Positions 47,502-56,527 of a stretch of DNA of 57,396 nt are shown piece after piece. The notes under the pieces were generated by a model. It had not been told where the DNA came from. It saw only the letters and a list, made by a program, of their open reading frames with translations, and made no database searches. The stretch is taken from assembly GCA_963749535.1 (NCBI GenBank), contig CAVVNF010000032.1, forward strand, positions 1 through 57,396. Direction: 5' to 3'. The DNA is from Chersky-299 sp963749535. Lineage in GTDB: Bacteria; Actinomycetota; Thermoleophilia; RBG-16-64-13. How positions within the stretch are numbered: position 1 is the stretch's first letter; each line of letters starts with the position of its first letter. The position numbers and the translations under genes were made by a program.

Positions 47502-48296
47502 TCAGTCCACCGGCAGCTTGAAGAAGTCCCGCGGAGTCTGCCAGCAGACCTTGTCGATGGTGGCTTTGTCCAGGCCGAACAACTTCATCGCCAACTGCAC
47601 CCGGGGCACCATGAAGTAATCGTTGTTCATGCCGCCCAGCTCGGAGTTGATGATGAGCTTGTCCCGGTGCTCCGGATGGTCGATCACGTAGTGGGCAGCG
47701 GCCTCGGGAGGCATCTTGTCCCAGCAGATGGAGAGGCCGACCATGCCGCCGGTCTTCACGCGAAAGTCCATGGTCTCTTCGCCGGCGTGGTCGAAGACGC
47801 ACCGCTCCACCGGGAAGCCTTCCTCCTTGATGATCTCGAGCACCTTGGGCAGGATGGTCGGGCCTTGGGGTGCCAAGCGGATAGGAGTGTGCAGAATAAC
47901 CGGCAGGTCGAGGGCCTTGGCCAGGCGCAGATGCTCCCGGAAGAGGTCGATCTCGAACTGGGTGCCGGTATCGAGGCCGATCTCACCCAGGGCGACCACC
48001 CGCTCGTTCTTGGCGAAATCCGGGAGCTTGGCGAGACAAGTCTCGGCGTCCTTGTGGTTCACCCCGAAGAAGGGGACGGAGAGCGAAGTGAAGGCTTCGT
48101 AGCCCAGCGTGGTCGCCGTAGTCGCCTCCATGGTGAGGAAGCGCTCCCACAGCAGCAGGACGGTGTCGGCGTCGTGGGTGCCGATGAACATGTGCGGGCT
48201 GGGGATGACCGCCGCCTCCATGCCCATCATGACCAGCTTCTGCAGCTGTACGTCCTCGATCATGTCGGTGTGCAGGTGAGCATCGATGAATCTCAT
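47502..48296 (-). CDS. TatD-like metal-dependent hydrolase
   Basis: 264 residues, ATG 48296. TIM-barrel amidohydrolase with FIDAHLHTDM (H-x-H), the bridging Glu in VALGEIGLDTGT, VILHTPIR and FDHAGEE with two metal His, and the late NSELGGMNND where TatD has Asp. The overall scheme is TatD/phosphotriesterase-like; the family contains nucleases and lactonases. The final metal Asp appears as Glu/Asn-flanked, so activity is uncertain. The spacers 47353-47501 (three GTCGACCG repeats) and 48297-48556 hold no gene. Confidence 0.78.
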   Translation of the reverse strand: MRFIDAHLHTDMIEDVQLQKLVMMGMEAAVIPSPHMFIGTHDADTVLLLWERFLTMEATTATTLGYEAFTSLSVPFFGVNHKDAETCLAKLPDFAKNERVVALGEIGLDTGTQFEIDLFREHLRLAKALDLPVILHTPIRLAPQGPTILPKVLEIIKEEGFPVERCVFDHAGEETMDFRVKTGGMVGLSICWDKMPPEAAAHYVIDHPEHRDKLIINSELGGMNNDYFMVPRVQLAMKLFGLDKATIDKVCWQTPRDFFKLPVD

Positions 48297-48556
48297 TGTT
48301 CAGACCTCCGTGCCGGTCGTGGGGAGACGGATCCTATCCGGTAGTGCCCTCGAATGTGTTGAATCGTAACATCTCGCGGACTTGCGGTCGCTACCCGCAC
48401 GGGCGCAGAGCCCCGCCTGGGCCGCGCTGGACGGCGGCGCCGGCGGCCCGCCGGGGCTGGCGGCAGCGACCGGCGGCCGGCTCACTGCGGCCCGTCTTCC
48501 GGGTAGCGCGGTCCGGGCGGCACGGCCCCGCCGCCTTCTCGCTGCAACCCGCCTGC

Positions 48557-50200
48557 TCACGACGAGCCTCCCGCCCCGCCGCCCGGCAGCGGCGGCATGG
48601 CGGTGTCATAGAGCCAGGAGTCTATGAGCCCGTGCAGGTCCTTGCCGGATATCTCTTGCACCAGAGCGACGAAATCCGCAGTGGTCGCATTCTTGTACTG
48701 GTAGCGGGCGACCCACGTGCGGAGGATCCGAAAGAACGCGTCGTCGCCCACGGTGAGCCGCACCGCGTGAAGCGTCAACGCGCCCCGGTCGTACACGCCG
48801 TTGTTGAACAGGTCGGTGGCGGGCGGCTTGCCTGGAGGCGGCCAGTTCTGCTTCAAGACCTCGTTGTAGCTGTCCGTCACCTGGGCGTAGAAAGCCGCCT
48901 GGCCCAGACTCTTTCCCACCCACAGCCAGCTGCAGTACGTCGCAAACCCCTCATTGAGCCAGATGTCGCTCCAGCGCTCGAGGCTCACGCTGTCCCCGAA
49001 CCACTGGTGGGCGAGCTCGTGCGAGAGGTAGACGGCGTCGCCGGTGGGATCGGACATGTCTTTCTGGAGCACGTTCCGGCCGTAGAGCGACATGGTCTGG
49101 TTCTCCATCGCCCCTTGAGTGTCGGCGTCGGGGACGGCCACTCCGTAAGCATCGAAAGGATAAGGCCCGAACATCTGGTCGTAGAAGGCCATGACGTCTG
49201 CCGTGGAGGCGAAAGCCTTCGTCGCATTATCCACCAAGCTCTGGGCGAAATAGTTGCGTATGGTCACCCCTTGCGGTCCCGTGGACTGCTCGAGCGCGAA
49301 CTTGCCGATGTACACCGCCGCCAAGTAGCTCGCCATGGGTTCCTTCATTTCCCAGATGTAGGTCTTGTCGCTCCCGTTGACCACGGTCTGAGCAAGCACC
49401 CCGTTTGCTGCCGCGGTATACGACTCGGGGACCGTGATCCGGAACGTGTAGGTGGCTTTGTCGCGGGGTGTGTCGTTCACCGGGAACCACGTGGCGGCGC
49501 CTTCCGGCTCGTCGAGGGTGAAGATGGTGTCGCCGGACTTCTGCCAGCCGACGACAGAGCCGTCTGCCATCGTGAACGACTGCGGAACCCCGGCATAGGA
49601 GACCAAGACGTCGAACGTCCCGCCCGCGTGCAGCCGCGTGGGCGATGAGACCACTAGTTCCTGGCCTTTACGTCGGAATCGGGCCTCGCGACCGCCGACC
49701 TCCACGGTCTTCACCCGGAGGCCCAGGAAGTCCAGGTCGAAAGAATCCAGATCCTGAGTGGCCTGGGCGCGTATGAGCACATCGCCTACCACCCCGCCCG
49801 CGGCCGGGTCCACTTGCAGGTCGATGTTGTAGTCGAGGACGTCGTAACCCCCGTTCCCCATGTTCGGGAAATACGGATCGCCGCTGCCGGCCGAACCGGC
49901 GAACCTCGTTCCGCAGCCGAATCCTCCAACCAGGAGCAGAGTCGAGAGCAACGCCAGTGCCAGGACGGTCGCAGCCACCGCTGCAGCCGAGGTCGTCGTC
50001 CGCGTCGGGGCGCGTCGCCGCGGCCGCCAGCCCGACCGGACGCGTGGATCACGCGCCGGCGCAAGAGGAAGATGGCTGCGAACGTGTCCGGTTATTCTGA
50101 CCTCCGATCGGTGACCGGCGGTGGACGAGCTGATCCACCGACAAGAGCTTACCCCGGAAACCAGACAATCTCTCTCTAGGACGCGCCGAAGAGTGCACAT
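48557..50200 (-). CDS. M1-family zinc aminopeptidase, membrane-anchored or secreted, short form
   Basis: Gluzincin peptidase: GAMENQTMSLYG substrate motif, YLSHELAHQWFGDSVS zinc site (HELAH) and the downstream Glu in WLNEGFATY. A hydrophobic segment (AAAVAATVLALALLSTLLLV) with a GFGC after it near residues 72-96 suggests export, perhaps as a lipoprotein. Only the N-terminal and catalytic domains are present (about 547 residues at most), without the C-terminal HEAT-like domain. The start is uncertain: the first 45 residues (from 50200) are Arg/Ser-rich and may be untranslated. The 5' end overlaps the beginning of the inverted repeat at 50156. Confidence 0.88.
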   Translation of the reverse strand: MCTLRRVLERDCLVSGVSSCRWISSSTAGHRSEVRITGHVRSHLPLAPARDPRVRSGWRPRRRAPTRTTTSAAAVAATVLALALLSTLLLVGGFGCGTRFAGSAGSGDPYFPNMGNGGYDVLDYNIDLQVDPAAGGVVGDVLIRAQATQDLDSFDLDFLGLRVKTVEVGGREARFRRKGQELVVSSPTRLHAGGTFDVLVSYAGVPQSFTMADGSVVGWQKSGDTIFTLDEPEGAATWFPVNDTPRDKATYTFRITVPESYTAAANGVLAQTVVNGSDKTYIWEMKEPMASYLAAVYIGKFALEQSTGPQGVTIRNYFAQSLVDNATKAFASTADVMAFYDQMFGPYPFDAYGVAVPDADTQGAMENQTMSLYGRNVLQKDMSDPTGDAVYLSHELAHQWFGDSVSLERWSDIWLNEGFATYCSWLWVGKSLGQAAFYAQVTDSYNEVLKQNWPPPGKPPATDLFNNGVYDRGALTLHAVRLTVGDDAFFRILRTWVARYQYKNATTADFVALVQEISGKDLHGLIDSWLYDTAMPPLPGGGAGGSS

Positions 50201-50364
50201 AAATGCCTATCACACTGTCACGTTGGAGCAGATAGACGTTCCTTCGGAAATCTGGTAGCTGGGTGTGATCCTGCGCGCCGGAGACGCGATCATGAATATC
50301 GGAGCCGAGACCACGAAAGCCCGGGCCAGAGCAACAACCTTGGCGGCGCGGTGGGCCAATGACA

Positions 50365-50380
50365 TGTAAAATATCTTACA
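50365..50380. promoter_or_regulatory. Near-perfect palindrome before the TatA cluster
   Basis: TGTAAAATATCTTACA is symmetric except for one base pair (TGTAA-R-ATAT-Y-TTACA). It ends 22 bases before the tatA1 start in an AT-rich pocket and overlaps where a -10 region would lie. The same site is retained exactly in the right arm at 57172-57187. Likely operator for a dimeric repressor; no regulator gene is nearby. Confidence 0.5.
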
Positions 50381-50402
50381 GGTGTCTCATAAGAGGTAAT
50401 TG

Positions 50403-50549
50403 ATGGGTGCGCTTGCACCGTGGCACTGGGCGGTGCTAATAATCGTAGTATTCCTGATCTTCGGAAGCCGGCTCTTGCCGAGGCTGGGACGGTCTTTCGG
50501 CCAAAGCATCACTGGGGTCAAAAGGGGCCCGCAGCAGGGTACCGAGTAG
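50403..50549 (+). CDS. Very short TatA-like protein, stopped by an in-frame amber codon
   Basis: 48 residues: MGALAPWHWAVLIIVVFLIF helix, then FGSRLLPRLGRSFGQSI hinge and amphipathic helix, ending KRGPQQGTE before TAG at 50547. In the same frame the sequence continues FKSAMAEEPEAHKFTVSKPS to a TAA at 50676-50678, a normal TatA tail. So the TAG replaces what is probably a Glu codon. The right-arm copy carries the same TAG. The short product still has both essential TatA elements. Ribosome site GAGG 7 bases upstream. Confidence 0.75.
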   Translation: MGALAPWHWAVLIIVVFLIFGSRLLPRLGRSFGQSITGVKRGPQQGTE

Positions 50550-50691
50550 TTCAAGTCGGCCATGGCCGAGGAGCCCGAGGCCCACAAATTTACGGTCAGC
50601 AAACCGAGTGGTCCAGGAGCTTCGCGGAGGGAAAGCGCTTTGAAGGATCTCTGGTGTTTGCGGAAGAACCAAACGTAAGGAGGAAAAGGAA

Positions 50692-51020
50692 GTGGAAGGC
50701 CTTTTGCCCCCTGGCATATCGCGATCGTGTTGGTCATCGCCCTGCTCGTCTTTGGCCCCAAGAAACTCCCCCAAATGGGACACTCCTTGGGTCAGTCGAT
50801 AAGCGGCTTCCGCAAGGGGATGCAGGACGCCAAGGAGGAATTCTCCGGCGTCATGAAGGAGGGCACCGTCACGGCCGAACCGGTGCAGACCGCCGCAGCT
50901 CCCGCGACACCGCTCGCAAGCACGCCGATACTAGCTGAGCCGTCGGTGGTTCAGCCAGCCGTTGCCCAGCCGGGGGTAACAACCGCTGAACAGGCCCCCG
51001 GCCAGACGATTGGGACCTGA
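50692..51020 (+). CDS. TatA-like protein 2 (one-base deletion near start)
   Basis: GTG 50692 has AGGAGG 9 bases upstream, but the left arm has four T where the right arm has five in the first codons, so the frame is broken here. With that T restored the protein is VEGLFAPWHIAIVLVIALLV, then FGPKKLPQMGHSLGQSISGF, RKGMQDAKEEF and an Ala/Pro/Val tail (109 residues). The right-arm copy has this start intact but a different deletion in the tail, so the two arms together give a complete gene. TatA/TatE family. Confidence 0.85.
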
Positions 51021-51110
51021 GGGGATCTGTCGTTATCTCCGGTAACTCATGTGGTGTTGTCGGGCCATCCGCCCGCCACCCCGCTCGATCGAAATGCGAT
51101 TGACTAGCCG

Positions 51111-51620
51111 ATGATGGGTCTCCTTTCCCCCTGGGACTGGTTCATCCTGGCCGCCATCCTCGGGATCCTTTTCTTTGGGCATAAGCGGCTCCCCGTTCTT
51201 GGACGCGCCTTGGGGGAAATGATCAGCAATTTCAGGAGGGGTTACAGGGGGGTCGAGCACGGGCCGCACGCTGAAGAAACCTCGGGAATACCGCGAGATC
51301 GTGCATCCGACAGCCCCCGGTCGAAGCTACATTCGCCCAAGCCGTTCCGGCCGGGCCCAGCCCCAAGCCGAGGACCGATCTCCGGTCTAGTGCGGTTTCT
51401 TCTGGCATCAGAACGAGGACGTCCGCTCTTCATTTTCGGCCTCACGGTGCTCGGCGTTGCCTTTGTCGCCTTCACTCTGACTGACGGGTTCTTCGGGGCG
51501 AGCGCTTTTCGCCTGAAGCTCGACGCATTTCTGGTGTTCTTCGCGCTGGGTTGCGTCGTCGTGACGGCCATCCGCCTCTCTCGCAGACAGAAAGACAAGG
51601 CATCGAGCCGCCTCGACTGA
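51111..51620 (+). CDS. TatA-like N-terminus joined to a two-helix membrane domain
   Basis: 169 residues, ATG 51111 or 51114. Residues 1-45: MGLLSPWDWFILAAILGILF and FGHKRLPVLGRALGEMISNF, a clear TatA/B helix-hinge-amphipathic helix. Then a polar Pro/Ser/Arg linker of about 50 residues, followed by two further hydrophobic helices (LFIFGLTVLGVAFVAFTL and AFLVFFALGCVVVTAIRL) and a basic end. TatA and TatB normally have one membrane span, so this is an unusual architecture. Intact in the left arm; the right-arm copy has the same overall length but internal compensating shifts. Confidence 0.7.
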   Translation: MMGLLSPWDWFILAAILGILFFGHKRLPVLGRALGEMISNFRRGYRGVEHGPHAEETSGIPRDRASDSPRSKLHSPKPFRPGPAPSRGPISGLVRFLLASERGRPLFIFGLTVLGVAFVAFTLTDGFFGASAFRLKLDAFLVFFALGCVVVTAIRLSRRQKDKASSRLD

Positions 51621-51700
51621 TAGCTCTCGGCTGCGCGACCTGGAAGTACGGGGCAGGCGCGTGGGAATCGGAAAGCGCGTGACAGAGAGACGAAAGCAGC

Positions 51701-51732
51701 GGGCCTGCAAGACTCTTGATCCTCGCAGGCCC
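51701..51732. terminator. Bidirectional hairpin terminator
   Basis: GGGCCTGC pairs with GCAGGCCC across a 16-base loop. It lies between the convergent TatA-like gene (ends 51620) and the small membrane protein gene (ends 51779), and is conserved in the right arm at 55811-55842. Confidence 0.6.
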
Positions 51733-51778
51733 TAGCTAGGTCGCCCCCTCGGCAACCTTCATGGCGATCATCCCCCGT

Positions 51779-51991
51779 CTAAAAGACTCCGGCGGTGCGC
51801 AGGACGAAAGCGATCAGCACCGGGATCATGAGGATGATGTAGCCGCGCAGCGCGAGAAGCGCGATCTTGGTCATCCTCGTCATGGGCATGAGGCCGAGGC
51901 CTTCAGTGGAGCACTTTCCCTCGGGTTCATCGTCCAAGGGATGTACCACCCAGTAGAGGTGCGAGCGATCGGCAGCGGCAGTAGAACGCAT
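51779..51991 (-). CDS. 70-residue single-span protein downstream of the Nramp gene
   Basis: ATG 51991 with AGGAGGAG 5 bases upstream. A polar N-terminal half (HLYWVVHPLDDEPEGKCSTE) is followed by a hydrophobic helix (LRGYIILMIPVLIAFVLRT). It lies 23 bases after the Nramp stop, same strand, so is co-transcribed. The N-terminal half contains His, Asp, Glu and Cys that could touch metal. No family recognised; perhaps a small transporter partner. The right-arm copy has a premature TAG and a frameshift. Confidence 0.65.
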   Translation of the reverse strand: MRSTAAADRSHLYWVVHPLDDEPEGKCSTEGLGLMPMTRMTKIALLALRGYIILMIPVLIAFVLRTAGVF

Positions 51992-52014
51992 AGTTTCTCC
52001 TCCTTTCAAAGGAC

Positions 52015-53448
52015 TCAGCCTTTGAGCACGTTCGGAAGCACCACCTGCACCGCCAGGGTGAGCGAAAGCCCAAAGAGGATGCAGATGATGGTCCAGTTGA
52101 CGGTGTTGTTCCAGCGTTTGTTGACGTACTTCTCTCCCAGTAGCTCCTTGTCGTTGAGGAGCAGGTTGAGAAAGATGATGGCCGAGGGCAGCATGATCCC
52201 GGCCAGCACCTGTACGCTCAAGATGATGAGCTGCAGGGGAGCGCGCGGAATGAGGACGATCCCGGCGGCCGCCGCCACGGCCGCTGTGTAGAAGCCGTAG
52301 AAACCGGGCGCATCCTTCAACTTAAGATCCAAGCTGTGGGGTACCCCCCTCACCTCGCCCCAGGCCCAGGAGCTGGAGAGAGAGATGGCCGTGGTCCCCA
52401 AGAGAGCCGCGTTCACCATGAGAAGCAGGATCGCCCCGCGCGCCGCCGGTCCCCACGACTCTCCCAAGAAGTGAGCCATCTGGGCTGGATCGGTGTAGCT
52501 GATGCTTTTCATCCGAGCGGCGTTGCCGACGAGCATCATGCAGCCGGCGACCAGAATGACGATCACGGCTCCGATGAAGGTGTCCAAGCGCTCCCACTTG
52601 AGATGAGAGAAGCGCAGGCGTTTGTCGGCCACGCAGCTCTGCTGGAAGAACAGCTGCCAGGGAGCGATGGTGGTCCCTACCACCGCGATGATGAGGAACA
52701 TGAGGCTGGAGGTGAGTCCGCCGGGGGGAAGGCTCGGGATCAAGGTGCTCGTGACTACGCCTTTCACCGGCGCGCCCGACCGCAGAGCGAAAACCACCCA
52801 CGCCAGATCGAGGAGGCAGAGAAAGATCGTCATTCGCTCCCAACGACGGTAGCTGCCGGTGACCACGATGACTACCAAGAGCACCGCGGCAGCCGGCACG
52901 GCAATGTATGGCGAGATCCCGAGCATGGACATGGCCAGGTTGATGGCCGCGAACTTGGTGACCATGGTGAGGAAGTTGAGCAAGAGCAGGTCCGCCAGGG
53001 AGAAGATGCCCCAGAACCGGCCGAACCGCTCGAAGATCATGGCGGCGTGGCCCTTGCCGGTGGCGATCCCTAGGCGGGCCACCATGTCTTGGACAAAGTA
53101 CGTCACCGGGAGCAGGAACAGAAGCACCCACATGAGGTGCAGGCCATACTGAGCCCCAGCTTGGGTGTAGGTCGACACCGCTCCGGCGTCGTTGTCTGCC
53201 ACCATAACGATAGGTCCGGGCCCGGACACGGCCAGAAAGGTGAGGATGCGCAAGGATGCCTCGAGCGAACGGCCCGGCCCCGGGGCGCCAACGCCTCGGG
53301 AAGGCCGGCTTCTTCGGTTCTGCAGGTCGCGGCTGAGCGGCGCGAAGGCGCCGTAAGCCGGTGCTCGCTAGAGAAGCCTGCCGGAACCCGGGTGTCCGCC
53401 GGTACCCGGGGGCTCATCTTGGCGGCCTTTCACGATGATTGTCTTCAT
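52015..53448 (-). CDS. Nramp-related transporter with non-canonical metal site (two N-terminal indels)
   Basis: SLC11-like carrier, about eleven helices. I start at ATG 53448 (GGAG 6 bases upstream); comparison with the right arm shows one extra C near 53425 and one missing base near 53258, which together restore a continuous N-terminus of about 65 residues before LRILTFLAVSGPGP. TM1 reads VMVADNDAGAVSTYTQAG (DNDAG in place of DPGN). TM6 reads GTTIAPWQLFFQQS (IAPW in place of MPH), so the metal-coordinating Met is Ala. Loss of this Met is reported for NRMT-type magnesium carriers of the family; Mg2+ transport is an inference here. Confidence 0.8.
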
Positions 53449-53797
53449 GCCGTTCTCCGTTCTTTTCAAGGCGGGGTAGGCATGAGGCGAGGAACCTGGT
53501 TCGAGGCCTAGCGGGCTCAAACCCAGGCTCTTGCGGTTACTGCGACTACCGTGGGAAGGGGCGGACCGAAGGTCAGATCAGTCTGTTGGTCCGCTCTCTA
53601 TTCGAGTCGAAACCGGCAAGCCCACGTATGGCTCGTCTGCCGGTGCAGAAACGCCCCATGCCGACGCCGTCTCTCGACGCGCGTTTACTACCAGGGTCGC
53701 TATCGTCCATACGCGGGTCACCACCTTTCCTCTCCAGATACTCGGGCGATAGTCAGCCTCAAGCAATTGCCCTCTACTCGTTCGTCGTCTTTTGCTC
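53449..53797 (-). other. Conserved leader of the Nramp gene and repeat loop
   Basis: No gene. The 310 bases upstream of the Nramp start are shared by both arms, with a block of about 30 identical bases (around 53533-53562, containing CGGTTACTGCGACTACCG) inside more divergent sequence. A long, unevenly conserved leader could hold a structured RNA or regulator sites; I matched it to no riboswitch consensus I know. 53761-53797 is the 37-base loop unique to the centre of the palindrome. Confidence 0.4.
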
Positions 53798-54110
53798 GAG
53801 GCTGACTATCGCCCGAGTATCTGGAGAGGAAAGGTGGTGACCCGCATATGGACGATGGCGATCCTGGAAGTAGACGCGCGTTGAGAGACGGCGCGGCCAT
53901 GGGGCGTTTCTGCACCGGCAGACGAGCCATACGTGGGTTTGCCGTTTTCGACCGAGAGTAGCGAGCGGACCAACAGACTGATCTGACCTTCGGTTCGCTC
54001 CTTCCCACGGTAGTCGCAGTAACCGCAAGACCGTGATTTCGGGCTCGCTGGGCTCGAACCAGGCTCCTCGCCTCATGTCTTCCCCGCCTTGCAAAAGAAC
54101 GGAGAACGGC

Positions 54111-55527
54111 ATGGAAACAGTTGTCGTGAAAGGCCGCAAGATGAGCCCCCGGGTACCGGCGGACGGCCGGGGTCCCGGCAGGCTTCTCTAGCGAGCCTGC
54201 GGCCGACGGCGCCTTGGTCGCCGCGCAGCTCGACCTGACAAGCCAAGAAGCCACCTTCCCGAGGCGCTGGCGCCCCGGGGCCGGGCCGTGCGCTCGAAGA
54301 CGTCCTTGCGCATCCTCACCTTTCTGGCCGTGTTCGGCCCCGGACTCATCGTGATGGTGGCCGACAACGACGCCGGAGCGGTGTCGACCTACACGCAGGC
54401 TGGGGCTCAGTACGGGCTGCACCTCATGTGGGTACTTCTTTTCCTGCTCCCGGTGACGTACTTGTCCAAGAGATGGTGGCCCGGCTAGGGATCGCCACCG
54501 GCAAGGGCCACGCGGCCATGATCTTCGAGCGGTTCGGCCGGTTCTGGGGCATCTTCTCGCTGGCGGATCTGCTCTTGCTCAACTTCCTCACCATGGTCAC
54601 CGAGTTCGCGGCCATCAACCTGGCCATGTCGATGCTCGGCGTCTCGCCCTACATCGCCGTGCCGGCGGCCGCAGGGCTCTTGATAGTCATCGTGGTCACC
54701 GGCAGCTACCGTCGCTGGGAGCGCATGACCATCTTCCTCTGCCTCCTCGACCTGGCCTGGTGATTCTCGCTCTGCGGTAGGGCGCCGGTGAAAGGCTCGT
54801 CACAGCACCTTGCTCCCAGCCTTCCCCCGGCGGCATCACCTCCAGCCTCATGTTCCTCATCATCGCCATCGTAGGGACGACCATCGCCCCCTGGCAGCTT
54901 TCTTCCAGCAGAGCTGCGTGGCCGACAAACGCCTGCGCTTCTCGCATCTCAAGTGGGAGCGCCTGGACACCTACGTCGGAGCCTGATCGTCATCCTGGTC
55001 GCCGGCTGCATGATGCTGGTGGGCAACGCCGCTCGCATAAAAGGCATCAGCTACACCAATCCGGCCCAGATGCGCGTTTCCTGGGGAGTCTGGGGACCGG
55101 CGGCCCGCAGGGCGATCCTGCTGCTGATGGTGAACGCGGCTCTCCTGGGGACGACGGCCATCTCGCTGTCGAGCTCCTGGGCCTGGGGCGAGGTGGGGGT
55201 GGTGCCCCACAGCCTTAACCTTAAGTTGAAGGAGGCGCCCGGTTTCTACGGCTTCTACATCGCGGCCGTGGCTGCGGCCGCGGGCATCGTCCTGATCCCG
55301 CGCGCGCCCCTGCAGCTCATCATCCTGGGCGTGCAGGTGCTGGCCGGCATCATGCTGCCTTCGGCCATCATCTTTCTCAACCTGCTACTCAACGACAAGA
55401 GCTGCTGGGGACGAAGTTCGTCAACAAGCGCTGGAACAACACCATCAACTGGACCATCATCTGTATCCTCTTCGGGCTTCCTCACCCTGGCGGTGCAGGT
55501 TGTGCTCCCCAACGTGCTAAAGGCTGA
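54111..55527 (+). pseudogene. Degenerate copy of the Nramp-related gene
   Basis: ATG 54111 (METVVVKGRKMSPRV) with GGAG upstream. It keeps a better N-terminus than the left copy (VRSKTSLRILTFLAVFGPGL, ADNDAGAVS). It loses a T near 54462, and further frame changes follow around 54764-54830, 54890, 54985, 55405 and 55480. The TM6 equivalent GTTIAPWQL is retained. As read, it cannot encode a full transporter. Confidence 0.75.
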
Positions 55528-55553
55528 GTCCATTCCGGAAAGGAGGAACCACT

Positions 55554-55765
55554 ATGCGTTCTTCGGCAGCTCCCGATCGTTAGCCCCTCTACTGGGTGGT
55601 CCATCCCTTCAATGACGAGCCCGAGGGAAATGCTCCACTGAAGGCCTCGGCCTCATGCCCATGACGCGGATGACCAAGATCGCGCTTCTGGCATTGCGCG
55701 GCTACATCATCCTCATGATCCCGGTGCTTCTCGCTTTCATCCTTCGCACCGCCGGAGTCTTCTAG
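55554..55765 (+). pseudogene. Degenerate copy of the 70-residue membrane protein
   Basis: Same ribosome site (AGGAGG) and ATG as the left copy, but codon 10 is TAG and a base is lost further on. The helix LRGYIILMIPVLLAF is still readable in the final frame. Confidence 0.7.
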
Positions 55766-55810
55766 ACGGGGGATGATCGCCATGAAGGTTGCCGAGGGGG
55801 CGACCTGGCT

Positions 55811-55842
55811 GGGCCTGCGAGGATCAAGAGTCTTGCAGGCCC
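55811..55842. terminator. Right-arm copy of the hairpin terminator
   Basis: GGGCCTGC...GCAGGCCC, the exact counterpart of the hairpin at 51701-51732. Confidence 0.55.
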
Positions 55843-55926
55843 GCTGCTTTCGTCTCTCTGTCACGCGCTTTCCGATTCCCACGCGCCTGCCCCGTACTTC
55901 CAGGTCGCGCAGCCGAGAGCTATCGG

Positions 55927-56436
55927 TCAGGAGGCGAGTTCGAATGCCTTGTCTTTCTGTCTGCGAGAGAGGCGGATGGCCGTCGCGGCAGCGCAACCCA
56001 GCGCGAAGAACACCAGAAATGCGTCGAGCTTCAGGCGAAAAGCGCTCGCCCCGAAGAACCCGTGAGATCAGAGTGAAGGCGACAAAGGCGACGCCGAGCA
56101 CCGTGAGGCCGAAAATGAAAAAGCGGACGTCCTCGTTCTGATGCCAGAAGAAACCGCACTAGACCGGAGATCGGTCCTCGGCTCGGGGCTGGGCCCGGCC
56201 GGAACGGCTTGGGCGAATGGCGTTTCGACCGGGGGCTGTCGGATGCACGATCTCGCGGTATTCCCGAGGTTTCTTCAACGTGCAGGCCGTGCTTTTCAGC
56301 CCTGTAACCCCTCCTGAAATTGCTGATCATTTCCCCCAAGGCGCGTCCAAGAACGGGGAGCCGCTTATGCCCAAAGAAAAGGATCCCGAGGATGGCGGCC
56401 GGGTCGACCAGTCCCAGGGAGAAGGAACACCATCAT
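55927..56436 (-). pseudogene. Copy of the TatA-like/two-helix gene with shifts
   Basis: Same length (510 bases) as the left copy. The start is altered (MMVFLLPGTG instead of MMGLLSPWDW), the middle keeps GEMISNFRRGYR and SGLVRFLLASERGR, and the helix region is shifted near 56090 and 56050. Start ATG at 56436, stop at 55927. Confidence 0.65.
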
Positions 56437-56527
56437 CGGCTAGTCAATCGCATTTCGATCGAGCGGGGTGGCGGGCGGATGGCCCGACAACACCACATAG
56501 AGTTACCGGAGATAACGACAGATCCCC

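Larger units (their letters stand above)
50156..53760 (+). repeat. Left arm of a large inverted duplication
   Basis: The sequence from 50156 reappears as reverse complement ending at the last base of the window. The sum of mirrored positions is about 107552 at the outer end (e.g. tatA1 start 50403 with 57148) and 107558 at the loop, the small drift reflecting indels. The outer 250 bases are nearly identical, while the Nramp gene and its leader are visibly diverged. The arm holds three TatA-like genes (plus), then a small membrane protein and an Nramp transporter (minus). Confidence 0.9.

Noticed and set aside
46099..47619. 506-codon plus-strand frame opposite mntH
   Set aside because: Antisense shadow; mntH on the minus strand has full Nramp motifs.
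53360..53448. A 26-codon upstream ORF ending in TAG before the Nramp gene, present in both arms
   Set aside because: Comparing the arms shows a C inserted in the left arm near 53425. After correction the left frame runs through without the TAG into the transporter N-terminus, so the leader ORF is probably an error product.
53439..54422. Plus- and minus-strand open frames across the repeat centre
   Set aside because: They cross the loop and differ between arms by frameshifts without keeping any protein sequence; best read as noncoding leader.
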